64,000 nt of DNA from Diploscapter coronatus. Lineage: Eukaryota > Nematoda > Chromadorea > Rhabditida > Rhabditidae. How positions within the stretch are numbered: position 1 is the stretch's first letter; the number at the start of each line of letters is the position of its first letter. This document shows positions 1-11,500 of the stretch, in pieces. Below the pieces are notes generated by a model, which was not told the origin of the DNA, searched no databases, and saw nothing but the letters and a program-made list of their open reading frames with translations. The stretch is taken from positions 87,443,201 to 87,507,200 of the forward strand of contig OZ038422.1 of the NCBI GenBank assembly GCA_964036155.1, given 5' to 3'. The position numbers and the translations under genes are program-made.

Positions 1-1137
1 GTAGCGCGAGTATTTAGACATGTTGGTAGGACCGATTTCTGACGCCCCTAAAATGTCATAGATGCAGCGAAACGAAGAGAGCACAGCGAAAGACTGACAA
101 TCTTGGACAAATAAAACATAGCGCGCGCGTCTTCACGGTAGGAAATAGCCGAAATTCTGTATAAAGTGTTCAAAATTAGCTCAAAGTTCTAGAACAGGGT
201 TAAAATTAGAACATAACTGTTCTGAAACAAATGATATCCTGAAAATTTTTGAAATTTTTAAAGGGCATGAAATATAAAATATTACTGTATATAGTGTAAA
301 CGAACGAACACAAATCTATTCTAAATGATCAAGATTTCTCATATGAATGAAAATGACTAGAATAATAAAAAGAATTTGCATGCGCTAGACAATCTCTATT
401 GAAAACGAAAATGAAGTGATGATGAAAAGCGAGATTTCGATTGGATCGAATCTATATCTCGTCATAGACAAAAAGAGGGATTTTATACATCCCGCGCGCC
501 CTTCCCAAGCATGTTTCTTCTTCCCGAAATTCTCATATAGGAGAAAGATAAAGGAAATCTAATAGGGTGAGAAAGAGTGAGAAAAAGCAAGATATCAAAA
601 ATGATATGCCACGTTTTCTAGTGCTAATTTAATACCTAACTTCCTTTCCCTGCATAATAATGAAGTCAGCAATACACCATCAAAAATCGATAAAGTAATA
701 AATTTTTGTCAAATTTTCTGAAAACGGTAATGACTAGTTTAAAGACTTGACAGATAATTGGACCTTTCAAATCTAACCTTCAAGTTTTCACTAATTAAAG
801 GTATGTTTTGAAACCAGGGTTCTAAATGTTTAGGTATGCGTACGCACGTGTCTAGCACGTTCACAGTCCTACTTGAAATTCCAAACTTACAAAAATAAGC
901 GACAAAGGTAAAGGTATTTCATATTGATTCGACAATCAATTTCATTTCAAAAATAACAAAAAACCATAAAACGTTTATTCGGATTTAAAATAAATACAAA
1001 TAAATACAGAAAGGTACACTGAAACTTTGAGTTACCATCAACTCTGCGATATGACTAGAATGCATTGAGGTTTTATTGTAACTTAAAGCTATACAGTATA
1101 CACTAAACAAGTATACCGTAATCCCACCGTACTCACT
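1..1137. other. Intergenic, no gene seen
   Basis: AT-rich spacer downstream of the TAF7 gene. I see no exon chain with splice sites on either strand and no strong palindrome. It presumably holds the TAF7 3' UTR next to position 1138. Confidence 0.5.
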
Positions 1138-3095
1138 CTATTCAGCAGGGTCCTCTTTGATGCTAACCTGGGGAGCCTCCTCTTCGTCTTCGGAACTCGA
1201 CACTTTGTCACCGAACAGTGCTGCATCGGACATGGGTTCCACTTGCTGCGAATTTATTTGTATTTTTATAAATTTTATTTTTATTATTGCTTATTGTAAC
1301 CCTCAATTTGTTGTAAAATACTAAAATTTATCTTTAGAACTGAGAAAATATAAGACTTCAGGATGCCTTTTTCATTTTTCAATTAATTAAATTTTAATTC
1401 ACCTTTTTCTTCTCGTCCGCAGTGACGATCTCCCAGCGTACGGAATCGGCCTCGAGGTCGGCACGAAGTAGGCGTTTCAGCTCTTTTTCCACCTGAAAAT
1501 TATCGTTCTGACCAAACGAAGAGTGACACGATAGTGTGTGTTGAACAAATAGGGAAAAAGGCCAGAGACACAGGAAATTGCGTGCCCACTCTTTCCGATC
1601 TCTCGCTGATTCTCCTTTTTCTCTGCACTCTAGCCTCCCTTTTGTGCGCGCATAGATGTGATACGCATTTCTTGCAACGGCGCTCTTTAACTCACATGAA
1701 CTGTGGCTCCAGTTGGCCGATACAATAAAATAAATTAAATCAACAATAAAAAACTGAGTATTTTCCTCCCAAGATTGAGCACTTGCTTCCAAATTTATAA
1801 AAAAAAAAAAAAAAGAATTAGTTTTGGGAGAAGAGTACTCCCAGAAAAGAATGAACAAAAAGTAACCTCCGGAGCATCCATGAAACGTTTCTTTTTGGTC
1901 TTCCTGAAGCGACGCACGCGGACGCTCTTCATGGGGGGCGTCAGGCCATGCGGGTACTGCCACTGTTTTTGCTCCTCAAAAATACAAATTCCAACAGACA
2001 AATTCTCTTCCACCAAATCTTTAGAGAAATTATCAAAATTTCAAGAAGAAAAATGATTGAAGTCTACTGTTGATTGGAGAGCAAAGTCGATATTCATGCA
2101 GCAACAATAAGAATTCAAATTTGGGGACGTGAAATAGTGAGTCGCGTAGAAGAGAAACAAGGCACATAGTCTTTTTTTATATCGACGTTCTCTCCAATCA
2201 ATAATAAAAGAACTTTAATTTTCTACCGAGACATTTTTCTGCTAAAAAAATTTAAGCAAAAAACGCACCTTTTTGGCAGACTTGGCGTCTTTGGTGTTGG
2301 CCGTGTCGGCCAAGTCGTGACTGCACACCATAATCTGCGACAGGTCGGCCACTTTGTAGACCACCTTCTTGTCGATCGTTTTGATCACCTGGAATTTAAA
2401 ATTATAGCGTCTATTCTAAAAAAACATTATGACTCCTTTTATCTAAAAGTGATATCGCTCTTGAAAAATTTTATAGCGCCCTTATAAAAATTACGATGCC
2501 TTTTTTCAATTGTTTTTCGTCTGAATTTTTCACCTCGCAGATACAGGGCAGATCGTAGATCTTGGCGCTCATGAGATAGTCGCCGAGGCGGATTCGCGCG
2601 TGCCGCATGTCTGTGGACGTGAACGCGATCGCCAACTCGTCCTTCGGAATCTGACCGGACGGATTGTCTTCCAGCAGCCGGTTCACCTGGAAAAAACATC
2701 TTCAGGGAATTCTCATATTTTTGCAAGCAGTTGTGAAAGAAATACGGAATTTTATATTGTTTTTGAAAGTATGTGAAAACCTGGTGTTCTAGAAATTTTA
2801 AAGCAATGCCGAGAAATTTGTATCTTTCAGGAAAAAGTTCGGAAATTTGATTTTTGCATTTTTTAACTCCAACCTTATCGACGACATCCGGAGGCACCCT
2901 AAGGACGATGTGGTTCTCCCAGTCCTGCACGTCTTCAACTACGTCTTCTAGCTGGAAAATAAAATTTTTAAATTGTATTTTCCATTGTTTCCAGAAAAAA
3001 ATTGTTATGTCAACCCTCTAGTCATGATATTTTAAATTGTTTCTTACTTTTTGAGGCAGCCGCTTGCTCAAGACCTTCGAGGAACCGGCCAGCAT
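1138..3095 (-). CDS. taf-7: TFIID subunit TAF7 (TAFII55)
   Basis: Subunit of the general transcription factor TFIID, acting in the nucleus. Seven exons splice in frame (3095-3048, 2951-2874, 2686-2534, 2388-2269, 1962-1867, 1492-1403, 1245-1138), all phase 0, giving 230 residues. The TAFII55 N-terminal domain is seen in order: [10 protein letters not shown] (about residues 29-38), then [20 protein letters not shown], then [20 protein letters not shown]. These are the family hallmarks. After them come a basic [18 protein letters not shown] segment and [20 protein letters not shown], then an acidic tail ending at TAG. Start chosen at the only ATG in exon 1. The intron 1963-2268 carries a MITE copy. 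C. elegans has two TAF7 genes; I cannot say which one this matches. Confidence 0.93.
2070..2201. mobile_element. MITE family A, copy 1
   Basis: A 132-bp element with 12-bp terminal inverted repeats TTGATTGGAGAG / CTCTCCAATCAA, inside a TAF7 intron. Its inside matches copies at 5656-5782 and 43530-43665 in reverse orientation (GCATGAATATCGACTTTG-type segment, CTCGTTTC, CTATTTC). No ORF. Non-autonomous inverted-repeat transposon remnant; the superfamily is not identified. Confidence 0.85.
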
Positions 3096-4373
3096 CGTTC
3101 AGAACATCAGAATTCGAAGATTAGAACTCTGAAGTTTGATTTTTTAGCGAAAATCACAATTTCAACGAAGAGTAAATTTCCAACTACGCGATTTACGAAG
3201 GATAACTCCTACTAAAATGAGGCGATTTCAAATGTGTGCGGAGAAGGAGATTCAGAAAATTGAATCTTGTCCTAGCTGGGGCCGAGAAATTTCGGCTTTA
3301 TCGAAAACTATCGTAATTCGAAAAATCGACCGAAATGAATAACACTACGTTACATGGCTTCCCTTTTTCTGTCTCAAGAGAGAGGCAAAATTCACTAACA
3401 TTTGTCATTGTAAGCGCCCCTTTAGGGCTCGTTCATACTTAGTTGCAATGCAACCTGCAATTTGCAACTCGCTTGAAATAGTATGGGAAACCAAGAGAGC
3501 ACAAGAAATAATGCAATCGCGCTCTCTTCATTTCCCATCCTATTTCAAGCGAGTTGCAAATTGCAGGTTGCATTGCAACTAAGTATGAACGGGCCCTTAT
3601 TGTTAGTCTCCATTTTTGATACCCCTCCATTTTTACGCAATATAAATTATATGCTTCAATACAGACGAGAGATTTGTTCTTTTTCAGAAGGGGGAAAAGG
3701 GAGGAGGATAACGAGAGGGATGCCACGCCGTCCGGAATATTTTCTTCACGATGCACGCACTTTGGAAGTAAAAGGCGTAGTAATTGACCCACCGATATAG
3801 CGACGATTACGGTTTATCTTTCGTTAAAGAAAAAGAAAAAAATCTGCGTCTCTTCATTTCGCGCGCTATTTTTTCGCTGTTTCCTTTTCTCGCCCGTTGT
3901 TTATACCGTGAAAAGGGGACGATTTAACGTAGCGAATAAATAATAGTCCACTGCAATATGCGACTGATGTTCAAAAATACAGTATCGAGTGCGGAGGAGT
4001 GAAAAATCGTTTTTTTTTTCGCTCTACACTATCTCGTTTCGCATCGGTAGTGGGCGGGGTTTTCGCTCGCTCGATTTAGGAAAAAAAGTGCTCGTAAATC
4101 TGTTCCATCGCTAACTTCGCAATAGTCCTTTTTTCTGAACTCTCCCGACACTTTCATCGCGTGCTTCTCCCGTTCCACATCACTTCAGTCGCTGGCTAGC
4201 GAAGTTCCCCATCGAAAACATAATGTTAACCATATAATGCAGTGGATAAAATAGATTCTCTATTAGTAACCTTGTTATCTTTATTACACAGAAAAATGAT
4301 ATGGATGTTTAAAAGCGAGGTAAAAGTCTAGGCGAAAATCTACATTTAAATTCACAACTTTAATCGATCATCT
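3096..4373. other. Spacer between TAF7 start and NHR stop
   Basis: Carries the TAF7 upstream region (3096-3400), a long palindromic element (3425-3596) and about 780 bp with no recognisable gene. The part at 3830-4100 has stretches such as CGCGCGCTATTTT and CACTATCTCGTTTCGC that resemble the core seen in the MITEs, but no clear arms. Confidence 0.5.
3425..3596. mobile_element. Long palindromic MITE-like element
   Basis: A 172-bp near-perfect palindrome. The left arm begins GGGCTCGTTCATACTTAG and the right arm ends CTAAGTATGAACGGGCCC. Arms are about 65 bp (TTGCAATGCAACCTGCAA and GCAACTCGCTTGAAATAG repeated in reverse), and even the centre pairs (GAGAGC / GCTCTC). No coding capacity. It lies upstream of TAF7. 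Confidence 0.88.
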
Positions 4374-7300
4374 TCAAACCACTTCGTCCAAAATTTTATC
4401 GTAGTTTAGCAGGTCGAAAACTCTTATGATCGTGAAGTTCTCATGGGATCTTTCCACGGTAGACTAAAAATTGTTCTTTCTTCCTGGAATTACAGTACTA
4501 TTACCTGAATAGCGGGTAGGAGAAGCATGGTATTGCCCACTTTTTCACTAGCCACGTCCACAGGTATGCCTCGGTTCGCGTAGTAGGAAAACCAGTCCGC
4601 ATAGACTTTATCCCTAGCAGCCATAACTAGCTTTTTCGAAGAGGCATCCAAACTTCGGATTGCTGAAAGATATTTCAAATATTATCTTGACTAAATAAAT
4701 AAGACCACACTGCTGGGTGTTGGATAACAATGCCTCTTATCATATGCTATTTTTCATTATCTTTTTCCCTTTCTCTTAACTATGCTTTAATATTTTATAG
4801 TTTTAAGATCTTTACAAATTACCTAAATGAGATCATGAATGAGTAAGTGATTTCTTGAAATACCGTACTTGGATCAAATAGCATTACAGCAACCAAAGCG
4901 CAAAGCTCCACATCGGTCATTTGGTTTTGTTCCATAGAACTCGCAATAAGCTTAAGTGAGGATCGAGTAGGCTCGAAGAATAGCCTGTAATTATCGTTAA
5001 TGACGTTGGATTGAATTCATTAATCAATAATCATCCTCACTTTCTCAGTGTATCCATATCGCATGATACGTCGTGCTTCGGAACCAAAGCATCCTCATCA
5101 TTTAAGTCGGAATAACTATGATCTAAAATCGGGAATATATATGAAAACCAATTTTTAATTAGAATAAACCTTGATGATATAGCCGGTTTTGAGAAATTCC
5201 ACCTAATTTCATAGTCAAATAGTGCTTCTCCAACATTACACATGCTAAGGCGATATTTCGAAATAATTCTATCTAAATTTAGCAAAAAATTAAAGGATAT
5301 TTTAACGAATGAAGATTTTACCCGGTCATTAAGTGAGAACTTAGCAAAGGGGTGGATTGAATTAATGAATTCAACCATAAAAGCAACTTCGATACGAATT
5401 TGTTCGGGAGAAAATCTCTCACCCCATTTGCAACTTCTAGGTACCTAAATTCGAATGGATTTATTGTATATTATTTAGTTTACTTTTTAGTGTTTCTTGT
5501 TGTTTTAAAATATATAAGGTTATTTTTAGCTTTAAGGTATACTGTTGATCTTTAATAAAGGGTTATTCGAATTATTTTTTTGAGTCTATGTTGGTTTTTT
5601 TTAAATAAAGAATTCTTATGTTTTCATGCATGCTATTGATTGATTTTTAATACCGTTGATTGGAGAGAACATCGATATTAAAAATTACGCATTCGTCTCG
5701 TTTCTTTCACTCGACTCGCTATTTCACTCCAAATTCTATTTCTAATTCCTGCTGCATGAATATCAACTTTCTCTCCAATCAACAACAATAAATGGCTTCT
5801 GTAATCCATCAAATATACTGTAATTTCTATACCGGCTGAGTTCCGCTGAGTAAGTCCTTCAATGATCTTGGACAATAGATTAGCCTTCTCCTTTCACACA
5901 TAGCTTGATACGCATCCACCATCATCTCAATCACATTTTGCGTTCTATCATAGGTCTTCTTATCATTGATTACCATAGGGCTAGATTCTGAAATTATTAC
6001 TGATAAGATATCCAAAGATAAGTTATGGGTACAAGTGAAGAAGTAACAAGTAAGGTTCATTTATGATACATTCTAGGCATGATATAGTACAAGTATGATA
6101 CAGGCAAGGTCAGATACAAGCGTCATATGCGCAGGTACGATTTCAGCACCTGTACCATTCCTTATGCATAGAAAAAGGACCTGAGACTATATTTGCATAC
6201 CTGATGAAGTAGAAGCTTCAATAGAATTAGATGCTTCTAGGATGTTTGAAGCATTATCGCTTGATAAAACCGAATTTTGCGATTCAATAGACGAAATATT
6301 CCTATCCAAAATAGACTAAATTATAATAATCGATTCATTGTTTTTTAATTATTTTTTTCAGCGCACCTGTTTATTATTGCATTCGATAACGGCGGTCTTA
6401 GAGAACGCTATTAATTGTTCTATAGCAGCTTTATTTCTGAAAATGATTTTTAAAAATTATTTTCGAGTAAAAATACATACGATTCAGATTTCTTTAATTC
6501 TTCGCTCTTTTCTTGCCTAGCCAAAATGCTGCAATAATAACTTTTATTTTATTTTTAGAAAATAAAATAGCTTTTACCTGTTCAATTGATCTTCAATTAT
6601 TTGCTTATCAGCTCTAGGCTTGACTACGATAACTGGGACCAGCCTTTCGTCTAAAATTTGATCATTTAATCCTTCCTTCAAGAATGAAGAATGCCTGACT
6701 TACCATTTTGAGTAACTGTAATTACAGTATCCCTTTCTTTTTCGTTCTTCTTCTCTTCAGAAGTGTTCCGATTTGATTCCGACTTCTGGTTCACCGTCAA
6801 TTGTTTAGCTCCTATAGCGTCCCTATGAGGTTGAACCGCTAAAGTAATGGTATTCGTTACCAAAATGATACCATAAAAGATGGCATAAAGATACCATTTG
6901 GGTCTAGTCCTTTATCTAAGCACTTCTTTAGTCGGCATGCTCTACAGTAGCATCGATGCTCTAAAATAGGTATTGAAATATCTAAATAAATTAAACCTGG
7001 TGTAGATTAAATTTAATAAAGTGAAAAATTTGAGCTGATTTGGATCTAAATTGAAATTACATACGTTGATCAATCGGACAATTATTGTCCTTTCTGCAGA
7101 CATATTTTCGCTTTTCGACGATCGTTCTTCTGAAAAATGCCGAGCATGCCGCACAGGCAAAGGAGCCAAAATGAAAGCCTGAAGTTGGAGCATTACAGAC
7201 CTGAAATATCGATTTAAAGTTTAGATATTTGGTTTTAATAAATAAATAAATTAAATAAAATATACCTACCATGCAAGACTTATCCACATTATTATCCCTA

Positions 7301-7400
7301 TTCCGTTGAATGCCCCTGTTACTGTCGAAGTTTTCCGAATTCGAGGCTTCCTAAATTATATTTAAGTTAGGATTTAGATGAAATGACTTACCGAATCCAT
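4374..7400 (-). CDS. Nuclear hormone receptor, nematode type
   Basis: Ligand-regulated or orphan nuclear transcription factor. Twelve or more exons join in frame from ATG 7400 (MDS, then EASNSENF...) to TGA 4374. DNA-binding domain: [20 protein letters not shown] starts the first C4 zinc finger, [20 protein letters not shown] links to the second, and [13 protein letters not shown] closes it. A Ser/Asn-rich hinge follows. The ligand-binding domain includes [58 protein letters not shown] and the end YDKILDEVV (AF-2 position). The P-box [10 protein letters not shown] is typical of the expanded nematode supplementary receptors. A MITE (5656-5782) sits in the intron before the ligand-binding domain. 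Divergent with the LYST gene. I cannot assign a specific nhr number. Confidence 0.92.
5656..5782. mobile_element. MITE family A, copy 2
   Basis: A 127-bp element in an NHR intron, ends TTGATTGGAGAG / CTCTCCAATCAA. It shares with copy 3 the internal order TCGATATT, TTACGCATTCGTCTCGTTTC, CTCGCTATTTC and TGCATGAATAT. It is in the same orientation as copy 3 and opposite to copy 1. Confidence 0.87.
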
Positions 7401-8505
7401 ATTTCACATTAGATTTTGATAAAATTGAATATTCTATTTGAGTAGGCTATATGTTAATAGTGATGCATTCGTTGTAGTTTATAGTCACCCAAATTGATCA
7501 AAATGACGCTTAAAGATCGCATTTTACATTACACAGATGGTTTGGTATCACATGTGTTCAAAAATAATTGTTATTTTTTCATATTTGTAAGTTTAAAATA
7601 TTTTCTATTTAGCTTGTGATCTTCGATCTAAATTTCAAACGACTTTTCCGTCTGGTTAATTAAATTACCTAATTAATTATTAATTAGATCTCCTTTTCAG
7701 ACAGATAGAGTCAAAATTAATTTATATTGCGTAGATCTGATATATATTGTTTTGTATCTGAGTTTTAAACTTCAATCAATCTACCAATTCTTGAAATTAG
7801 ATTGTTTACATCTTTCTTTTGGCCTCAGAGTGAGTTTTCTGATGCTACTCTGCGTCTATGCACTCTCTAGTTTTGCATTGTCTCTAGCCAACCTTTTTCT
7901 CTGTGCTCTCTATAATTCTTTGCTCTATTTTCGAATCATTATGATAAGGAATACAGCCGAAAAGAGATGTTATCAGAGATGATAGTTCCTAGTGAACCTC
8001 AATTTCGACATAGTGGTTATTTTTAGGACGAATATCGTGGTTTCTCCCCTAATGATTTAGAGCCTTCTGGCGTATTTTTACAGTAAAATGTCATGTCTGC
8101 CGTCTTTGCGATATATCTGTCTCCCTCTTCAGATAAGGGATTTATTATATCCCACCTTACTTTATCTCACTTCATATCTTTCTCCATTCTCTATCTCTGG
8201 TAATAAATCTCTCGCTTTAAGAGCCCCGATAGCTAAAGACCTTTGTTTTATCTTCAAAGTAAAATCGCGATTTTTTCACTCTTTTATTCATCAAGTTGCG
8301 TTCGTTGTAGGTGTAGTACGCATTTTCCCCGTCTTTTTTCGATTTATTTAAAAAAAAAATTTTTCCAGATTTTTGGGTGCCATATTGAAATTTCGCGACA
8401 TTTACGAGTGCTACCTCTAGCATAGGATAGTATGATTTAGTTTGTAAGTCCGAATAAAATCCCCGACTTTGAAAAAAATATGCGAAGTTTCAGAGTTCAA
8501 TCAGA
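7401..8505. other. Divergent promoter region of NHR and LYST genes
   Basis: About 1.1 kb between two outward-facing gene starts, so it should hold both promoters. I see no conserved gene. A candidate trans-splice acceptor (GTTTCAG ending at 8493) lies 12 nt before the LYST ATG, as expected for an SL-capped nematode mRNA. Confidence 0.5.
8494..8505 (+). promoter_or_regulatory. Trans-splice acceptor and short 5' UTR of LYST
   Basis: GAAGTTTCAG ends at 8493 and is followed by 12 nt and then ATGATG at 8506. The frame open from 8506 continues through all following exons. The two other frames across this exon have no in-frame upstream ATG or donor, so the acceptor is best read as an SL trans-splice site. 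Inference from sequence; no transcript data. Confidence 0.5.
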
Positions 8506-11500
8506 ATGATGACAACGGCAGCTGGCTGCAGAAATTCGATGAAAAAACCGGACCAGGAAACTACAGTATCCCGATTCAAATTTACGGAGTGGCATACTTT
8601 GCTCGTAAGGTAAAAATAAAAAGGCTATTTTGGTAAAAGATAACCATTTTTGGTTTCAGGTCCCTCCGGCTAGACTGCCTGAAACATGCTCCGTCGTCAC
8701 AGTTGAGAATAGAGTCGATTTTGGCGTTACTTGGATCGATACCAATATCAAAAGGTACCGTTTTGGTACCAAAATGCTGAATTTCGGTAACTTTGCCATT
8801 TTCAGAATCCTATGACGCTATTGAGTCTCTATTGCCGACGATAGAAGATCTCCTTTCTAATTCTCCACTTTCTTCGATTTTGGCCGAAGGAGAAACCACC
8901 AGTGGCAGTGAAAAACGGTAATCCCAGTTCTTAGAGGGGAAAGGATTACGATAGGATTTAGACGCGGCGACGATGACGCCAAATGGGCGACGGATCGGTC
9001 GGGCGAAGATTCGGATGAGGACGACGACGAAAGAAGAATCAGAATCTCGCAGCACGACGCATTCTGCCCTATCAGGAGGCGCTCAGCGAGCATGTTAGTT
9101 GGAATTACTGTAATTGAGAATACTAGCTTTCCCAGGAAAATATTTCGATTTTTTGAAATAAAACGATTGCCTTTTCAATGATTTCTGTAATTTCAGTGCC
9201 TCCCACCGTCTGCCTGATTCGACTTCATCGTTGCGGATTCGGAAGACCAGAAGTCGACGCCAAAAACTAACCAGAAGACGCCAAGAAGCTGCACGGCAAG
9301 AAATAGCGTATGAGTCGGAAAGCGACCGACCCCATGCTTCGTTTTTGAGGAACAAACCGAAAAGGGTACTTTTTGAAATCCAGATAAACGGGGACAAATA
9401 AATGAAATCCAATTCTAAAAGAATATTTGAAATCCCTTGTTATTTTCAGGTCTACGTCCATGAAAGAGTGCTGATATCCGACTCCGATGGCTTTGCAGAG
9501 TGCGCAGGGGAGGTTCCGGCAGAAGGTGAAATCGAATTTTATATATCCGAATATGTGAACTCCTCAATTTTCAGATTTGAACTTCGATGACACTTCTGAA
9601 ATCAGCGATAGGGCACTATTCCTTATGTATCGCTCGATTTTCGGAAACTTCCCGACCAGAATCAGGAAAATGGATACGATACAAAATGCATTGCTGGTCT
9701 ATGCGAGGTTCACCGCCGTCACGACGCCTGTTCATGGGGTATTTAAGTTTCTGAATTTATTAAAAATAAAATGTTTTTGAAAAGTTCATGCTTACATTTA
9801 AACAAATTGAGTTGCATTTTAATGAAAATAGCTTTTTTTCAGATCAACTTTCTCTGCGACCATTTCGCCGCTTCCTTTGGTCAATCGATGTGTGAAGACG
9901 CGCAAATGTCGCTCCTAATTTTCCGAAAATGGCTCAATTGGATGAAAATCGTTAGACAGGTAGGAAAACTTGCTATTTTACAGAAAAGGAAATATTGATT
10001 AAGGAGCTTTTGCAAGTTGTCTGTCTTTTTTTTATTAATTAAAAAATGAAAATTAATTTTTGCAAGTAATCTTTTCACTTTCCTCATTTATTTTCTAAAT
10101 ATTTTTTAATTTAAAAAATTTCAGGTCTCCCGTCAGATCTGTCGCCTCGGTCACATAGCCGCTTCTGGTTTCGCCGTTCCAAACTTCGATTTCCTCCTGA
10201 CTGGCATTAATTTCCTGCTTGAGCATTTGAAAGTGGTGGGCTTAAAATACAAATTTTAAGAATAAAAGAAGAACGGAGATAAATGGTGCATTTTATAATA
10301 AAATTAAAAAGATTATTTCAGACAATTTCCACCTCGTGTCGTCTGTGCTACACCTACTCTTCTGGAATGACCATAGATGAGGTTCAAATCGCGAATATCG
10401 ACTTGGCCATCAGAAGGACGAACGACGTCACGATCAAGTAAGGGTTACGACAGTTTCTAACCTGAAAGTGACACCATTAACCGAGGATTACTGTATTTTT
10501 GAATATCTACTTTCTCTGAAAATGACTATTTTTAATGACGTCAAACTTCAGAATCCTTGACGACATCACCTCGTTGATCATGAGGGCAAGAGAGGCGTAC
10601 TGTATTCAAGCGGAATTATTGAGTCAAGAACAGCACTCCAACATGCCGGAATTTCAAGAATTGGGCGAACAAATAACTCAACTGCTAACGACGCCGACCT
10701 TCCAAGGACTCATGATTCAAATAACCGAGGTAAAAGGATCAAAGCTTTATAGGTTGAAAATTTTTGCCAAAATTCAGATTCTTCAAAAACGACTCCATCT
10801 GAATGACCCACAAAATTCAAAGGAAAATCGGTTCATCTTCGAGCTATTTGCTAGTCTGATCAACAATGGGTTATTTTTATTGCAAAGATGAAAATTAAAA
10901 AAAAAAAAAATTCAGATCCAATCTCGACTTTCTTCTTTCCTGGTGCCTCGGCCTACCAGCGGGGTTTCAAAGGATGGCCACAGGGACGGAATTCGTTTCG
11001 GTGCTAACGCCCATCATTTTCAGCCACTCTTCGCTTTGTGCTAGTGTAAGATTTTTTCGATTTTGCCTTCTAAAAATGAAAATAGTTCTAGTGTCTTTCA
11101 TAAATTTCGTCTAGATTTTTTCCTTCAAAAGGTAGACAGGAAAAATGATATTTTTACAGGTCCTTCGATATCACTTGCCTCATATGGACTGGTGCTACTC
11201 TTCTAGCCGCGGTTCATCCTTCACATCTTCAGGAATCCTCCCAAATGCGGGCCCCAGTCAAGCGGCTCTAAAGCTATCCCTGGAACTGTCGAAGTCGGAA
11301 AATGTGGATCTACTCTGTCAGATCTGCAGTTTGGTGCTGAAATGTAGGATTTTTAAAACAAAATTTAGATGTTTTTCAATGTTTTTTTTTTTTCAGATTG
11401 CGATTTACCCGATGCAGAGTGTCTTCTGGTTGATGTGGTGATTCCATCAATTTCCAGATGCTGCCAGAAATTCAAGGAGTCGGAAAGGTTGAAATAGAAT

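Noticed and set aside
1394..1963. Long minus-strand open frame across TAF7 exons 5-6 and the intron between
   Set aside because: It mixes two reading frames with intron DNA. The spliced exons give the TAF7 sequence instead.
8088..8425. Possible N-terminal LYST exons upstream of 8494
   Set aside because: All three frames hit stops before any usable donor, and a good ATG frame starts right after the acceptor at 8493.
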